DNA of 64,000 nt from Streptococcus chenjunshii (GTDB lineage Bacteria > Bacillota > Bacilli > Lactobacillales > Streptococcaceae), in assembly GCF_003086355.1 (NCBI RefSeq), contig NZ_CP031733.1, forward strand, positions 2,356,001 through 2,420,000. The letters run 5' to 3'. The translations under genes were made by a program, and so were the position numbers. Positions 21,073 through 30,515 of this stretch are shown here, one piece after another. A model generated the notes under the pieces. It made no database searches. It saw nothing but the letters and a program-made list of their open reading frames with translations, and was not told the origin of the DNA. The stretch's first letter is position 1. Every line of letters begins with the position of its first letter.

Positions 21073-21255
21073 ATGGCAGTACCTGCACGTCGCACTTCAA
21101 AAGCGAAAAAAAACAAACGCCGTACACACTACAAATTGACAGCTCCAACTGTAAAATTTGACGAAACAACCGGAGATTACTCCCGTTCACACCGTGTTTC
21201 CCTTAAGGGTTACTACAAAGGACGTCAAATCGCTAAAGCTAAAACAGCTGAATAA
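21073..21255 (+). CDS. rpmF: Ribosomal protein L32
   Basis: 60 residues starting [19 protein letters not shown], the L32 signature. No zinc-binding cysteines are present, so this is the C-minus form. AAAGGA precedes the ATG. Followed 15 bases later by rpmG. Confidence 0.97.
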   Translation: MAVPARRTSKAKKNKRRTHYKLTAPTVKFDETTGDYSRSHRVSLKGYYKGRQIAKAKTAE

Positions 21256-21270
21256 TAGAAAGGAAACAGT

Positions 21271-21420
21271 ATGCGCGTCAATATTACACTTGAACACAAA
21301 GAATCCGGCGAACGCCTGTACCTAACTTCAAAAAACAAGCGTAACACTCCGGACCGTCTCCAGTTGAAAAAATACTCTCCAAAATTGCGCAAACACGTGA
21401 TTTTTACTGAAGTGAAATAA
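21271..21420 (+). CDS. rpmG: Ribosomal protein L33
   Basis: 49 residues: [20 protein letters not shown], ending [10 protein letters not shown]33 without the CxxC pairs of the zinc form. RBS GAAAGGAAA is 6 bases before the ATG. Same transcript as rpmF, ended by the strong terminator just behind. Confidence 0.96.
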   Translation: MRVNITLEHKESGERLYLTSKNKRNTPDRLQLKKYSPKLRKHVIFTEVK

Positions 21421-21436
21421 GACATTAAAAGAAAAG

Positions 21437-21468
21437 CCTTTGAAACCAATGTTTCAAAGGTTTTTTTT
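21437..21468 (+). terminator. rpmF-rpmG terminator
   Basis: CCTTTGAAAC-CAAT-GTTTCAAAGG followed by eight T: a 10-bp perfect stem. Confidence 0.92.
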
Positions 21469-21961
21469 ATGTTGCTTGAAAAGGAATTACTTTACAATTT
21501 TCTTCCACTTACGAATTTTAGTTCTGAATGTCCCAAAAGGGGCTACAGTATTAATGTGAATAAACTTATAAACTTCCCAGACCGCATTCTTGGTTGCCCC
21601 ATCAGCCCATTTGCGCATATGAGGTTTAAATAAAACGTCTCCACCCATTGAATCAATCATGTCACATATAGCATACACATTGCTGTTAAGCAGAACTGTG
21701 AGTTCTTTAATTGTTAAACCAGCATAGGTATCAGTAAAATACTGATAAAGCTTCCCAAGTTGATTCCACTTAAATGTTTCAGTAGGTGTTTTAACTTCTA
21801 AACCTTTAAGTTCATCTGATTCCCATTTTAATACTAGAGTAGTCCATCCAACCTGATAGGCTAGATTCTCCGCCGGTGTCCTGTCAACCTCTTCGATTCT
21901 TAAATCCTTCAAATCTTCGGGAATGTCATCGAATTCAGCAATATACTTTTGATATGAGTTT

Positions 21962-23025
21962 GCTAAATTTCAAGTTGAAGTTAGCCACTGAATACAATTT
22001 CTCTAGGTGTCTTGTAGTTTAATATTCGTTTGGGATAATTGTTTATCCACCATTCAATCTGAGTGGCCAGTTTTCTGGTCGCTCTTGTTTTTCCCTTGGG
22101 TAGGAAACGTCGAATAAGACGGTTGTGATTCTCATTAGAGCCTCTTTCCCAAGAGCAATAAGGGTGAGCATAGTAGATCTTCTCTTCACTAAAAATCTCG
22201 CTTAGTCTAGCAAATTCTGCCCCATTATCAGCTGTGATTGACGTGATCTGATATTCCTGTAAAATGCTCGACAAGGCTTCGTTAACGGCTTGTGCTGTCT
22301 TACTGGGCAAGTAACGAATGATTTCATACCTGGTTTTTCGATCTGTTAATGTCAGAAAGCAAGGCGCTTTAGCCCGTGTCTGAACAACCGTATCAATCTC
22401 ATAATGCCCAGCCTCCAGTCGTTGAGTGATCGCTTCAGGCCGCTCCTCAATCGACTTTCCAACAGGCATGAAATTAGGACTGGCTGTTTTCTTAGGGGAT
22501 TTGCCTTTTCTTGGATACAGCCTATCTGCCTTAGTCAGCCCCAGGTACCCCTTGTCCATCCAGTAGTATATGGTGGATTGTGGGACGTTGACTTTACGTT
22601 TTGAAATCATCTCAGGTGACCACTTCAGCTTGATGTAGTGGACAATGGTTTCCTTGACTTTCTTCGTGAGACTAACAGCTTTACGGCTATTTTTTCGATT
22701 AATCTCATACACTTCCTGAGCTCTATCCGCCCTATAAAGCTTCTCAAACTTCCCCTTACGCACCTGTTGGAGGACCAGTCCACGTTTCATCTCGTTGTTT
22801 ATCGTTTGAGGAGCTTTGCCTAAGAGACCTGCAATCTCACGATTAGATTTCCCTTCTTGCTTCCAGCGTTCAATCAAGCGGCGATCAGCTATTGTCAAGT
22901 GCTTGCCTGTTGGTGTATAATGGTCTTGCATCTCTATGTCCTTTACTTGTGTTTTCGTCAACTACAAGTGTAACATAGAGGTGTTTTTTTGCATCTAAGT
23001 GGCTAACTTCATTTTAGAACTTTCA
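21962..23025 (-). mobile_element. Intact IS30-family insertion sequence (IS1239-like)
   Basis: 1064 bp. Ends are imperfect inverted repeats with the core TGAAGTTAGCCACT near each tip. It is flanked by the 15-bp direct repeat TTTTGATATGAGTTT (21947-21961, 23026-23040). The reading frame of the disrupted gene shows that one copy of the 15 bases belongs to the target. IS30 elements usually duplicate only a few bases, so 15 is unusual. Confidence 0.88.
21981..22931 (-). CDS. IS30-family transposase
   Basis: 316 residues. N-terminal helix-turn-helix (KSNREIAGLLGKAPQTINNE), then the IS30 DDE core: GHYEIDTVVQ, ITADNGAEFARL and GSNENHNRLIRRFLPKG, all residues present. The stop codon lies inside the left terminal repeat. 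The start at 22931 follows AAAGGACATAGAG; the frame is open ten codons further without a better RBS. Confidence 0.95.
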   Translation of the reverse strand: MQDHYTPTGKHLTIADRRLIERWKQEGKSNREIAGLLGKAPQTINNEMKRGLVLQQVRKGKFEKLYRADRAQEVYEINRKNSRKAVSLTKKVKETIVHYIKLKWSPEMISKRKVNVPQSTIYYWMDKGYLGLTKADRLYPRKGKSPKKTASPNFMPVGKSIEERPEAITQRLEAGHYEIDTVVQTRAKAPCFLTLTDRKTRYEIIRYLPSKTAQAVNEALSSILQEYQITSITADNGAEFARLSEIFSEEKIYYAHPYCSWERGSNENHNRLIRRFLPKGKTRATRKLATQIEWWINNYPKRILNYKTPREIVFSG

Positions 23026-23099
23026 TTTTGATATGAGTTTAGTATTTCTTCCTTAAGTTCATCTTTATCTGCATATGTTCTCATTGTTTTACCTCCCTT

Positions 23100-23122
23100 G
23101 ATACAATCAAAGTCATTGTATC
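23100..23122. promoter_or_regulatory. Inverted repeat upstream of the split ClbS-like gene
   Basis: GATACAAT and ATTGTATC, a perfect 8-bp pair 7 bases apart, directly before the RBS. It could be an operator or a small RNA hairpin. Confidence 0.4.
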
Positions 23123-23155
23123 ATAATAACTATTCTTTTTTGGAAAGCGCGGCTA

Positions 23156-23233
23156 TTATAATCCCATATTTTTTATCAATCTTTCAAGCTTTTCAGCCGC
23201 ACCTTTCATAGTATCTTTTGGCTTCTTAATCAT
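23156..23233 (-). other. Very short orphan reading frame
   Basis: A 25-residue frame (MIKKPKDTMKGAAEKLERLI, then five residues) with no RBS. The composition looks coding-like, so it may be the tail of a lost gene. I do not recognise it. Confidence 0.25.
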
Positions 23234-23348
23234 AAAAAACAGACACACTCGATTTCCCTAGTCCTAAGTTCTGCTCGCTATCGCAGCTTTTAAATCATTT
23301 TTATCACTTTTTTACCCGAAATTGTGAATTGTGGCATTCAACATATGC

Positions 23349-23354
23349 TATAAT
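23349..23354 (+). promoter_or_regulatory. Extended -10 of the hsd locus
   Basis: TGCTATAAT, 44 bases before the chosen hsdR start. Its position rules out the earlier in-frame ATG at 23353, which overlaps it. Confidence 0.6.
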
Positions 23355-23397
23355 GAAAAATAGAAACGATAGATTTAGATTAGGAAGCTGGCCAAAG

Positions 23398-26388
23398 ATG
23401 CAATACACAGGCGAAACTAAATTTGAAAAACAATTGATTGCTCAGCTCTCATCAGGTGAAAGTCCATGGACTTATAGGGATGATTTGAAAACAGAAGCAA
23501 TGCTTTGGGACAATTTTTTTGCCAAACTAGCGCAAAATAATGTTTCTGTTTTAGATGACGTTCCTCTGACCGAACAGGAAAAAGCTCAGATTAAAAACCA
23601 GCTTAACTTTGTCAATTATTATGAAGCCGCCAAATGGCTGGCAGGTGAAAACGGTATCGCCAAGGTTCAAGTTCAACGTGAAGATGTCAGCCTTGGTACG
23701 ATACGCCTTTCAGTCATTTGGCGCGATAATATTGCAGGCGGGACTTCATCATATGAGATTGTCAATCAGGTGGAACGGCCTAAAATCTCTCCGGCCGACC
23801 AAGACAGGCGTTTAGATGTGACGCTCCTCATCAATGGTCTGCCTATGATTCAGATTGAACTCAAAAATCGTCAACATCCCTTTATGGATGCCTTTCGCCA
23901 AATCGTTAAGTACGATCGGGAAGAAAAATTCCGCGGCATCTATGCCAGCCTGCAAATGTTCGTAGCATCAAACATAACTGAAACCCGCTATATTGCTGCG
24001 GCTAAGGAAAACAAGCTCAATGATCAATTCCTGACCAAGTGGGTGGACAAAGATAATCAACCAGTCATTGACCTTTTCGCTTTTGCCGATCAGGTCCTGA
24101 CCATCCCGCGTGCCCATCAGATGGTCATGCAATATTCAATTATTGACGATGCTAAGAAAGCCTTGATTCTGCTGCGGCCTTATCAGATTCATGCTATTGA
24201 AGCTATTCAAACAGCCAGCAAACACCAACAATCAGGCTATGTCTGGCACACAACAGGTTCGGGCAAAACTCTGACCTCCTACAAAGTAGCCCGCAATCTT
24301 TTGCAAATCCCATCCATTCAAAAGACTATTTTTGTGGTGGACAGGCGAGATCTTGATCAGCAGACAACATCAAGTTTTCTCTCCTATGCTGCTAATGATA
24401 TCGTTGACATTGATGAAACGGACAATACCCAGCAGTTGGTAACACGCTTATCTGCTGATGATAGGCGTGTTGTGGTGACAACCATTCAAAAAATAAACAC
24501 TATGATGCGCAAAATAGAAGAAGGCAAATACAGACGTGAAGCCAGTAAAATCAAACAGCTTCATGTTGCTTTTGTTGTCGATGAATGCCATCGCGCCATC
24601 ACCCCTCTGGCTCAAAAAAATATTTCCAGATTCTTTGTCAACAGTCTTTGGTATGGCTTTACAGGAACACCGATTTTTGTAGAAAACAAACGCAGGCAAG
24701 TCGGTGATTTGGCCCAAACAACGCAGCAGCAATACGGTTTACGGCTGCATGAATACACGGTCAAAGAAGCCATTCATGATAAAGCAGTTCTAGGCTTTCG
24801 TATTGACTATAAAAACACCTTGATTACCGATATGCCAGAAGAAGATATTCCTGATGAGGTCTATGAATCTGAAGATCACATGCTGGCAGTCTTGGACGCT
24901 ATCATCAATCAATCCCGAGGTCAACTGGGCTTTCAAAATGGTGTCGGAAAAACTTATGCTGCGATTTTGACAGTCAAATCTATTGCTATGGCACAGAAAT
25001 ATTATGACCTCATCAAGCGCGTGAAAAAGGGAGAAACATCTATCACTATTTCAGAGCGTGTGAAGCAGGTCCTGCCTGATTTTCCCAAGGTTACCATTAC
25101 CTACTCTGTGACGGAAAATAATGAGGATTCGACCCTCAACCAAGACAAGATGAAGCTTGCCATTGATGATTATAACCAAAACTTTGGGACCCACTATACT
25201 ATATCTGATCTTAGGGCCTTCAACAGTGATGTCAATGACCGCTTAGCCCGGAAGAAAGATAAGTACCTCTTTCGTGAGGAACAGCTGGATCTGGTTATCG
25301 TGGTCAACCGCCTCTTAACAGGTTTTGATGCGCCTTGCCTCTCAACCATTTTCATCGACCGCAAACCCATGCAGCCCCAAGATTTAATACAGGCCTTTAG
25401 CCGAACCAACCGTATCTTTGATGCCCCCAAAAAGTACGGGCAAATCATCACCTTCCAGACGCCTCATCTTTTCAAGGATGCTGTAGATAATGCGCTACGC
25501 CTGTATTCCAACGGCGGCGAAAATGATGTCTTGGCTCCTGAATGGCCGGAAGAGCGTGCTAATTTTGATGAAAAATTAGCCAATCTCCAAACTCATATCT
25601 CGGATGAACCCGGTTTAGGCATCGATCTCGCCAACGCCAGTACTGAGCTGCTCAAGAAATTTGCTAAAGCTTACCAGGAATTTGACAAATACTTTGCTTC
25701 CATCCAAGTTTATTCAGAGTATAATCAAGAGCAAGTCTTTGAGGAAACAGGTCTGAATCAAGAGCTCATCGAACGTTACACTGGCACTTACCAAAATGTT
25801 ATTGATGAAATCAGGCGCCGCAGAGAAGACGGTGACGACGGGGAGGAACCGATTGATGTTATGTATGAATTAGAATCTGTCCATGTCGATGATATCAACT
25901 ACGAGTACATTATTTCTCTGATACAAGCCTTCATTCCTCAATCAGACGGGGAAAGCAAAGAGCTGAGTGCTAAGGATATTGAAACTGTGGACAGCTATAT
26001 CGCTAATCTCTCCAAGACCAATTCAGGGCTGGCCCAAATCATTGCCAACCTTTGGTTGGAAATCCAGATGGACCCTGAAAGTTACCGCGGCAAATCCATT
26101 GCCAATATCCTAGACCAGATGATTGAATCAGTTATTGACAATGAGGTCCGCAAACTGGCTAAGAAATGGTATATGGGCTACGATCAGCTTCTCTATCTGG
26201 TCAAGCACTACCGCAAAGGATCCGATAAGCAGCTGGGAGAAAGCGAACTCAGCAGCAGCCAGCGCTACAAAGAGTACAAAACGGAGGTGGCAGAAGCTCT
26301 CAACCCCCTCAAATACAAAATCCAAATCAAAAAAGACTACACCAAACTCATCGAAGAAGTCATCGAACCACTGAGAGGGAGAAGGTAA
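23398..26388 (+). CDS. hsdR: Type I restriction enzyme, R subunit
   Basis: 996 residues. HsdR supplies the DNA translocase and nuclease of a type I system. The N-terminal PD-(D/E)XK nuclease shows [20 protein letters not shown] (D, E-x-K). The SF2 helicase shows [12 protein letters not shown] (motif I), [11 protein letters not shown] (Ia), VVDECHRA (DEAD-box II), GFTGTPI (III), [11 protein letters not shown] and QAFSRTNR (V-VI). The long C-terminal region binds the HsdM/S core. Start chosen after AGGAAGC, downstream of the -10. GC content is visibly higher than in the next gene. Confidence 0.95.
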   Translation: MQYTGETKFEKQLIAQLSSGESPWTYRDDLKTEAMLWDNFFAKLAQNNVSVLDDVPLTEQEKAQIKNQLNFVNYYEAAKWLAGENGIAKVQVQREDVSLGTIRLSVIWRDNIAGGTSSYEIVNQVERPKISPADQDRRLDVTLLINGLPMIQIELKNRQHPFMDAFRQIVKYDREEKFRGIYASLQMFVASNITETRYIAAAKENKLNDQFLTKWVDKDNQPVIDLFAFADQVLTIPRAHQMVMQYSIIDDAKKALILLRPYQIHAIEAIQTASKHQQSGYVWHTTGSGKTLTSYKVARNLLQIPSIQKTIFVVDRRDLDQQTTSSFLSYAANDIVDIDETDNTQQLVTRLSADDRRVVVTTIQKINTMMRKIEEGKYRREASKIKQLHVAFVVDECHRAITPLAQKNISRFFVNSLWYGFTGTPIFVENKRRQVGDLAQTTQQQYGLRLHEYTVKEAIHDKAVLGFRIDYKNTLITDMPEEDIPDEVYESEDHMLAVLDAIINQSRGQLGFQNGVGKTYAAILTVKSIAMAQKYYDLIKRVKKGETSITISERVKQVLPDFPKVTITYSVTENNEDSTLNQDKMKLAIDDYNQNFGTHYTISDLRAFNSDVNDRLARKKDKYLFREEQLDLVIVVNRLLTGFDAPCLSTIFIDRKPMQPQDLIQAFSRTNRIFDAPKKYGQIITFQTPHLFKDAVDNALRLYSNGGENDVLAPEWPEERANFDEKLANLQTHISDEPGLGIDLANASTELLKKFAKAYQEFDKYFASIQVYSEYNQEQVFEETGLNQELIERYTGTYQNVIDEIRRRREDGDDGEEPIDVMYELESVHVDDINYEYIISLIQAFIPQSDGESKELSAKDIETVDSYIANLSKTNSGLAQIIANLWLEIQMDPESYRGKSIANILDQMIESVIDNEVRKLAKKWYMGYDQLLYLVKHYRKGSDKQLGESELSSSQRYKEYKTEVAEALNPLKYKIQIKKDYTKLIEEVIEPLRGRR

Positions 26389-26391
26389 CTC

Positions 26392-26503
26392 AAGATACAA
26401 AGGCCGTTAAGCGACTCAAAGAAAAATAGGAAAGTTGATGCTGATGCAGCAGGCATCTAGGAGATATTATCTTTTTATACAGAGTCGTAGGCCAGTTCGA
26501 TTT
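26392..26503 (+). repeat. Covarying-stem repeat downstream of hsdR, first
   Basis: Begins 4 bases after the hsdR stop with AAGATACAAAGGCCGTTAAG. The outer stem CGACTC (26412-26417) with GAGTCG (26482-26487) differs in sequence from the tag array yet pairs perfectly. Inner stem GATGC (26437-26441) with GCATC (26453-26457). The right end reads TAGGCCAGTTCGATT. Confidence 0.8.
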
Positions 26504-26504
26504 T

Positions 26505-26609
26505 GAGATACAAAGGGTGTAAAAAGCGATTAGGATTTCAGAAAGACAGCGATGTGTATCTGTACACAAGGTGTTTTGTCTAAACCTCGGGCTTTTAGGC
26601 CGTGTTCTA
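26505..26609 (+). repeat. Covarying-stem repeat downstream of hsdR, second
   Basis: Degenerate left end GAGATACAAAGGGTGT and good right end TTTAGGCCGTGTTC. Outer stem AAAAGC (26522-26527) with GCTTTT (26591-26596). Inner stem TGTGTA (26553-26558) with TACACA (26563-26568) around TCTG. Tandem with the previous copy. Confidence 0.75.
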
Positions 26610-26674
26610 CTAGTAATATACGGTACCGATAATCTATGTAAAATGGATTAGATGAGTTCAGATAGTAAGTTAAG

Positions 26675-26680
26675 TATACT
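26675..26680 (+). promoter_or_regulatory. Possible -10 of the YobI-like gene
   Basis: TATACT, 23 bases before the ATG, in sequence much more AT-rich than hsdR; no strong -35 seen. It suggests this gene can be transcribed independently of hsdR. Confidence 0.35.
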
Positions 26681-26702
26681 AATTTGTAAATAAAGGGGAA
26701 TC

Positions 26703-29700
26703 ATGAGCCAAATATTTAAAAAATTAACCCCAATAAATGATGCTGATATCGACCAATCGCATATTGATGCAGTTGATTTTTCTATAGAAGATCCTGATGT
26801 ATTAAATGTCGCTATATCCGGCAATTATGGTTCAGGTAAAAGTAGTTTCATTGAGACTTATAAAAAAAAATACAATAAGAAAAACAAGACCTTTCTGCAT
26901 ATCTCTTTAGCTCACTTTACTTCTGAAGATGAAATTGAAGATAAACAACAAATTAAGCAGAATACGAATAAAGGGGAAAACGATAATGTTTTAGAAGGAA
27001 AAATAGTCAATCAATTACTTCATCAGATTGATGCCGATAAAATTCCTCTCACTATCTTTAAATCCAAGCAACACCCTAAAACAAGTCAAATTTTTGGATG
27101 GTCTTTTATTGTATCCATTTTTTTACTGGCAATATCAGTCTTATGGAATTTTAAAAACCTTACAAAAACTGTAGGTGAGATTTCTCCTGATTTTTTGTGG
27201 TTTAGCCAAGTCAAATTGATAATCATTATAGTTTTGATAATTGATAGTTTAATTCTAATTTATGAATTACTCAGGCTTCAGCTATATCGTAAGTTATTCA
27301 AAGTTATATCTTTTAAAGGGACTAATGTTTCGGGGGAAATAGAAATCTTACAGGACTCTGAAGCTTCTTATTTTGATCAGTATCTAGATGATGTTCTTTA
27401 CTTATTTGATAACTGCCAACATAATATTATTGTTTTCGAGGATATAGATCGGTTTGAGACTAATCTGATTTTTTCAAAACTTAAAGAAATTAATACTCTG
27501 GTAAATAGTAAAAGAAAAGCTAGAGGTGAGGGAAATAAGCTTCTCTTTATGTACCTTGTCAAAGATGATATGTTCATTTCTAAAGAGCGGACTAAATTTT
27601 TTGATTTTATCATTCCAATTATTCCAACGATAACATCATCAAATTCAAGAGAAAAATTCAGTGAGATTTTAGCTGACTTAGGCTGTGAAAAAGATTTTAA
27701 AGGAAGTTTTTTACAAAAAATTTCAATTTATATCGATGATTTGCGTCTAGTGACTAATATTTGTAATGAGTATGTCTTGTATAAAAACAATCTAACAGGA
27801 GAAGAAGTTAAAAATAAGCTCAAACTATCGAATGAAAAACTATTTGCAATGGTAGTTTATAAAAATATTTTTCCAAAAGATTTCTCTGAACTTCAAGGTA
27901 ACTCCGGATTTATTTATAAACTTTTCCAAGAGAAGGATAATTTCAAAAAAGGACAGTTACATGATATAAATGAACAAATTTCAGAGATTAAACAGAAGAT
28001 TCTAAATGCAGAAAGTGAAGTATTAAATAATGAGTTAGAATTATATTCTTCAATTTTAAAAATTCCTACTAATCGTCCCTTTTTAAAGGTTAATAATAAA
28101 TTTGAATATCAATTTAATAGTCGTCTTGATTTTATCGCTGAATTGCTAAAAGAGGACGCTGAAATAGAGTCCTATAAAAATTACTCTTCTGTTGGTAATG
28201 GATATTATTCAAATAAGGAGACGAAGGAAACAATTTTTAAAATCCCTGATTCGGAACGAGATAACTTTGAGTCTCGACTAGAAAATATTAAAAATAAGGG
28301 TTCAATCGAATTATTAAAAAATGAAATAAACGCTCTTCAAAAGAAAAAACAAGAAATTCAGCGCCAAAAGTTGGCTAATTTAATTACAAGAGATAATATA
28401 GATAATATCGCTAGTGAAGAAGAATTTAAGTATATCAAAAATAATTCTCAATTTTCCATGATTACATTTTTAATTAGAAACAGCTTTATTGATGAAACTT
28501 ATCCAGATTATATCACTTATTTCTATCCTAATAGCATGAATAGGGAAGATAAAGAGTTTATTATGGCTGTTCAGGGAGAAGATAATCGACTTCCTTGGGA
28601 CTACCATCTAACAAATATTACGGAAATTTATAACAATAGAATAGATTCAGAGGATTTTAATCGTGATGAGATTTTGAATTATGATTTATTTGAATATGTC
28701 ATCTCAGAAGGTAATGAGGAAAGACTAATACCGTACTTTATTGAGAATAGACTAAAATTTCTTATATCTTTTTTTGGTAAGTCGTCGTTGGATAGACAGA
28801 AAACTGTTGTCAGTTATATTTTAAATTATAATCCTGACTTAGTTGAGTCACTGCTATCTTCTAAGGATTTTCTGCATACTGGTGGCTTTGCTATGACTCA
28901 GTGTATGCTATTTAATGATTTCTTATTATTAAGTCGAAAATTGTCACCGCTACAAAAAAAGCAGCTATCGCAATTCGTTTCCGATTCTTGGAATTTTATT
29001 TGGTATGAATTTAAACAAACTGGAGAAGTTGATGATTATATAGATTTAATATTGAATTTAGAACATTTGAATGTAAAAATAAATAAATTTAATTTTGGTT
29101 CAGAGTATGGAGATCTTAATGATAAAGTTTATAATAATAACCTTTATCAATTGAATGCTATCAATATCACGAAATTATTATTATATTTGGATTCTTCTTT
29201 GAATGAAAATGATATTAAATACCGAAATTTTACTATTATCAATTCTGATAATAAATTTAGTTACCTACTGGATTATGTTAACGAAAATTTGGAAGATTAC
29301 CTTAAAATTATTGTTGAACAGTCTGACGGTGTGATTAGAGATGATGTAAAATATATCTATGCTATTCTTAATCATGCAAATGTTTCAGATGAGATTAAAG
29401 TAGAGTATCTGACTTGTGTTAGTGATAACATTTTAGAATTATCGAAAATTAATAACATATTAATTGGGGACAAAGCAATTGAACTCAATAAAGCAATCTT
29501 TAATACTAAAAATATTTTAGACTACTTCATTGAACATGAAGAATGGAATGAAATCTTGATAAATTTTGTAAATTCTAAAGAGAAGCTTAAATTTGATAAT
29601 AATGCTTTTAAAGAACTATCTAATGAAAATCAGGAAAAATTCTTTGAAAAAACGGTAAAGTGTAACGCTATAGAGAATAAACATTATCGAGTTGTCTTGT

Positions 29701-30482
29701 CTTCACTCGGCTGGTTTTACAACTCTCTACCAGAAGATCTTGATGATGATAAGATTTATATTTTGATAGAGAGTGGTACTATCTCAAAAGAGTTTGAAGT
29801 AACTGTTCTTTCAGATTTAAGAGATAACTATCCCGAAAGTGTTATTAAATATATTCTAAAATATCTAGATGGCTATATTGAAAATATAGATGATTGCTAC
29901 AATGAAGATGAAATTTTAGAAATCTTGGGACAAAAAATTCCTTTTGAAAAAGCCCAAGTACTAGTCGATAGCTTTAATGCAACTATTAGTGTTAAAGATA
30001 AGAATTACAGTTCAGAATTGATAGCATATATTCTAAAAAATAAATTTGATGATGAAGATTTGCCAATGATCTTGAAAGAATATCAAGCATTCGATAAGAT
30101 TGCTCAGGATGTTATTATACAAAAAGGAACAGAAAATATAAAAGCAATTTTAGACAAATTTTATTCTGTCGAAAAAAATCTGCTTCTATCTTTAATGCAA
30201 GATCGTAATATTAACTTAGAAGATAGACGCTTACTTTATAGTAGAAATATCCCACATAATAATGTAGAGAAATTATTTGAAGATCTGCATTTTCTAAATT
30301 TATTTGAAGAGTATAATCAAGTTATTCAAGAAGTTAGAGAGCATAATAACCCCAAAATTCTCGCTTTAGAGTACAATAAACATATTCTAGATTTTTTACA
30401 AGATAAAGGTTTTTTTAAATCATTTAGGGTAGATTCACATAATGATAATTACTATAGAATTTATAGCTTTAGAAATAGTTAA
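26703..30482 (+). CDS. YobI-like membrane-anchored P-loop ATPase inside the hsd locus
   Basis: 1259 residues. It starts MSQIFKKLTPINDADIDQSH, the typical opening of YobI-like P-loop proteins. Walker A GNYGSGKSS is near residues 40-48 and Walker B-like NIIVFEDIDRF near 240. Two hydrophobic segments (about 130-150 and 167-190) interrupt the ATPase, so it is probably held in the membrane. The remaining 850 or so residues are helical, charged and without a motif I know, perhaps a sensor or effector repeat region. RBS AAAGGGG. Strongly AT-rich compared with hsdR and hsdM, which suggests acquisition from elsewhere. Sits between hsdR and hsdS; a phage-defence role is inferred, not shown. Confidence 0.8.
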   Translation: MSQIFKKLTPINDADIDQSHIDAVDFSIEDPDVLNVAISGNYGSGKSSFIETYKKKYNKKNKTFLHISLAHFTSEDEIEDKQQIKQNTNKGENDNVLEGKIVNQLLHQIDADKIPLTIFKSKQHPKTSQIFGWSFIVSIFLLAISVLWNFKNLTKTVGEISPDFLWFSQVKLIIIIVLIIDSLILIYELLRLQLYRKLFKVISFKGTNVSGEIEILQDSEASYFDQYLDDVLYLFDNCQHNIIVFEDIDRFETNLIFSKLKEINTLVNSKRKARGEGNKLLFMYLVKDDMFISKERTKFFDFIIPIIPTITSSNSREKFSEILADLGCEKDFKGSFLQKISIYIDDLRLVTNICNEYVLYKNNLTGEEVKNKLKLSNEKLFAMVVYKNIFPKDFSELQGNSGFIYKLFQEKDNFKKGQLHDINEQISEIKQKILNAESEVLNNELELYSSILKIPTNRPFLKVNNKFEYQFNSRLDFIAELLKEDAEIESYKNYSSVGNGYYSNKETKETIFKIPDSERDNFESRLENIKNKGSIELLKNEINALQKKKQEIQRQKLANLITRDNIDNIASEEEFKYIKNNSQFSMITFLIRNSFIDETYPDYITYFYPNSMNREDKEFIMAVQGEDNRLPWDYHLTNITEIYNNRIDSEDFNRDEILNYDLFEYVISEGNEERLIPYFIENRLKFLISFFGKSSLDRQKTVVSYILNYNPDLVESLLSSKDFLHTGGFAMTQCMLFNDFLLLSRKLSPLQKKQLSQFVSDSWNFIWYEFKQTGEVDDYIDLILNLEHLNVKINKFNFGSEYGDLNDKVYNNNLYQLNAINITKLLLYLDSSLNENDIKYRNFTIINSDNKFSYLLDYVNENLEDYLKIIVEQSDGVIRDDVKYIYAILNHANVSDEIKVEYLTCVSDNILELSKINNILIGDKAIELNKAIFNTKNILDYFIEHEEWNEILINFVNSKEKLKFDNNAFKELSNENQEKFFEKTVKCNAIENKHYRVVLSSLGWFYNSLPEDLDDDKIYILIESGTISKEFEVTVLSDLRDNYPESVIKYILKYLDGYIENIDDCYNEDEILEILGQKIPFEKAQVLVDSFNATISVKDKNYSSELIAYILKNKFDDEDLPMILKEYQAFDKIAQDVIIQKGTENIKAILDKFYSVEKNLLLSLMQDRNINLEDRRLLYSRNIPHNNVEKLFEDLHFLNLFEEYNQVIQEVREHNNPKILALEYNKHILDFLQDKGFFKSFRVDSHNDNYYRIYSFRNS

Positions 30483-30515
30483 AAATTGACAAATGTACGG
30501 AAAGAGAACTTACAT

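Larger units (their letters stand above)
21487..23084 (-). pseudogene. ClbS/DfsB-family gene split by an IS30-family element
   Basis: The 3' part (21487-21961) encodes a ClbS/DfsB (DUF1706) four-helix protein: RIEEVDRTPAENLAYQVGW, KWNQLGKLYQ, IHINTVAPFGTFRTKIRKW. The 5' part lies on the other side of the IS: ATG at 23084 after GGGAGGT, reading MRTYADKDELKEEILNSYQ. Removing the IS and one copy of the 15-bp duplication joins the halves in frame (LNSYQKYIAEFDDIP) into 172 residues, the usual family length. ClbS itself protects against colibactin; the role here is unknown. Apart from the IS, no other damage is seen. Confidence 0.85.

Noticed and set aside
23329..23397. Earlier starts for hsdR
   Set aside because: They overlap the extended -10 TGCTATAAT and cannot be in the transcript.
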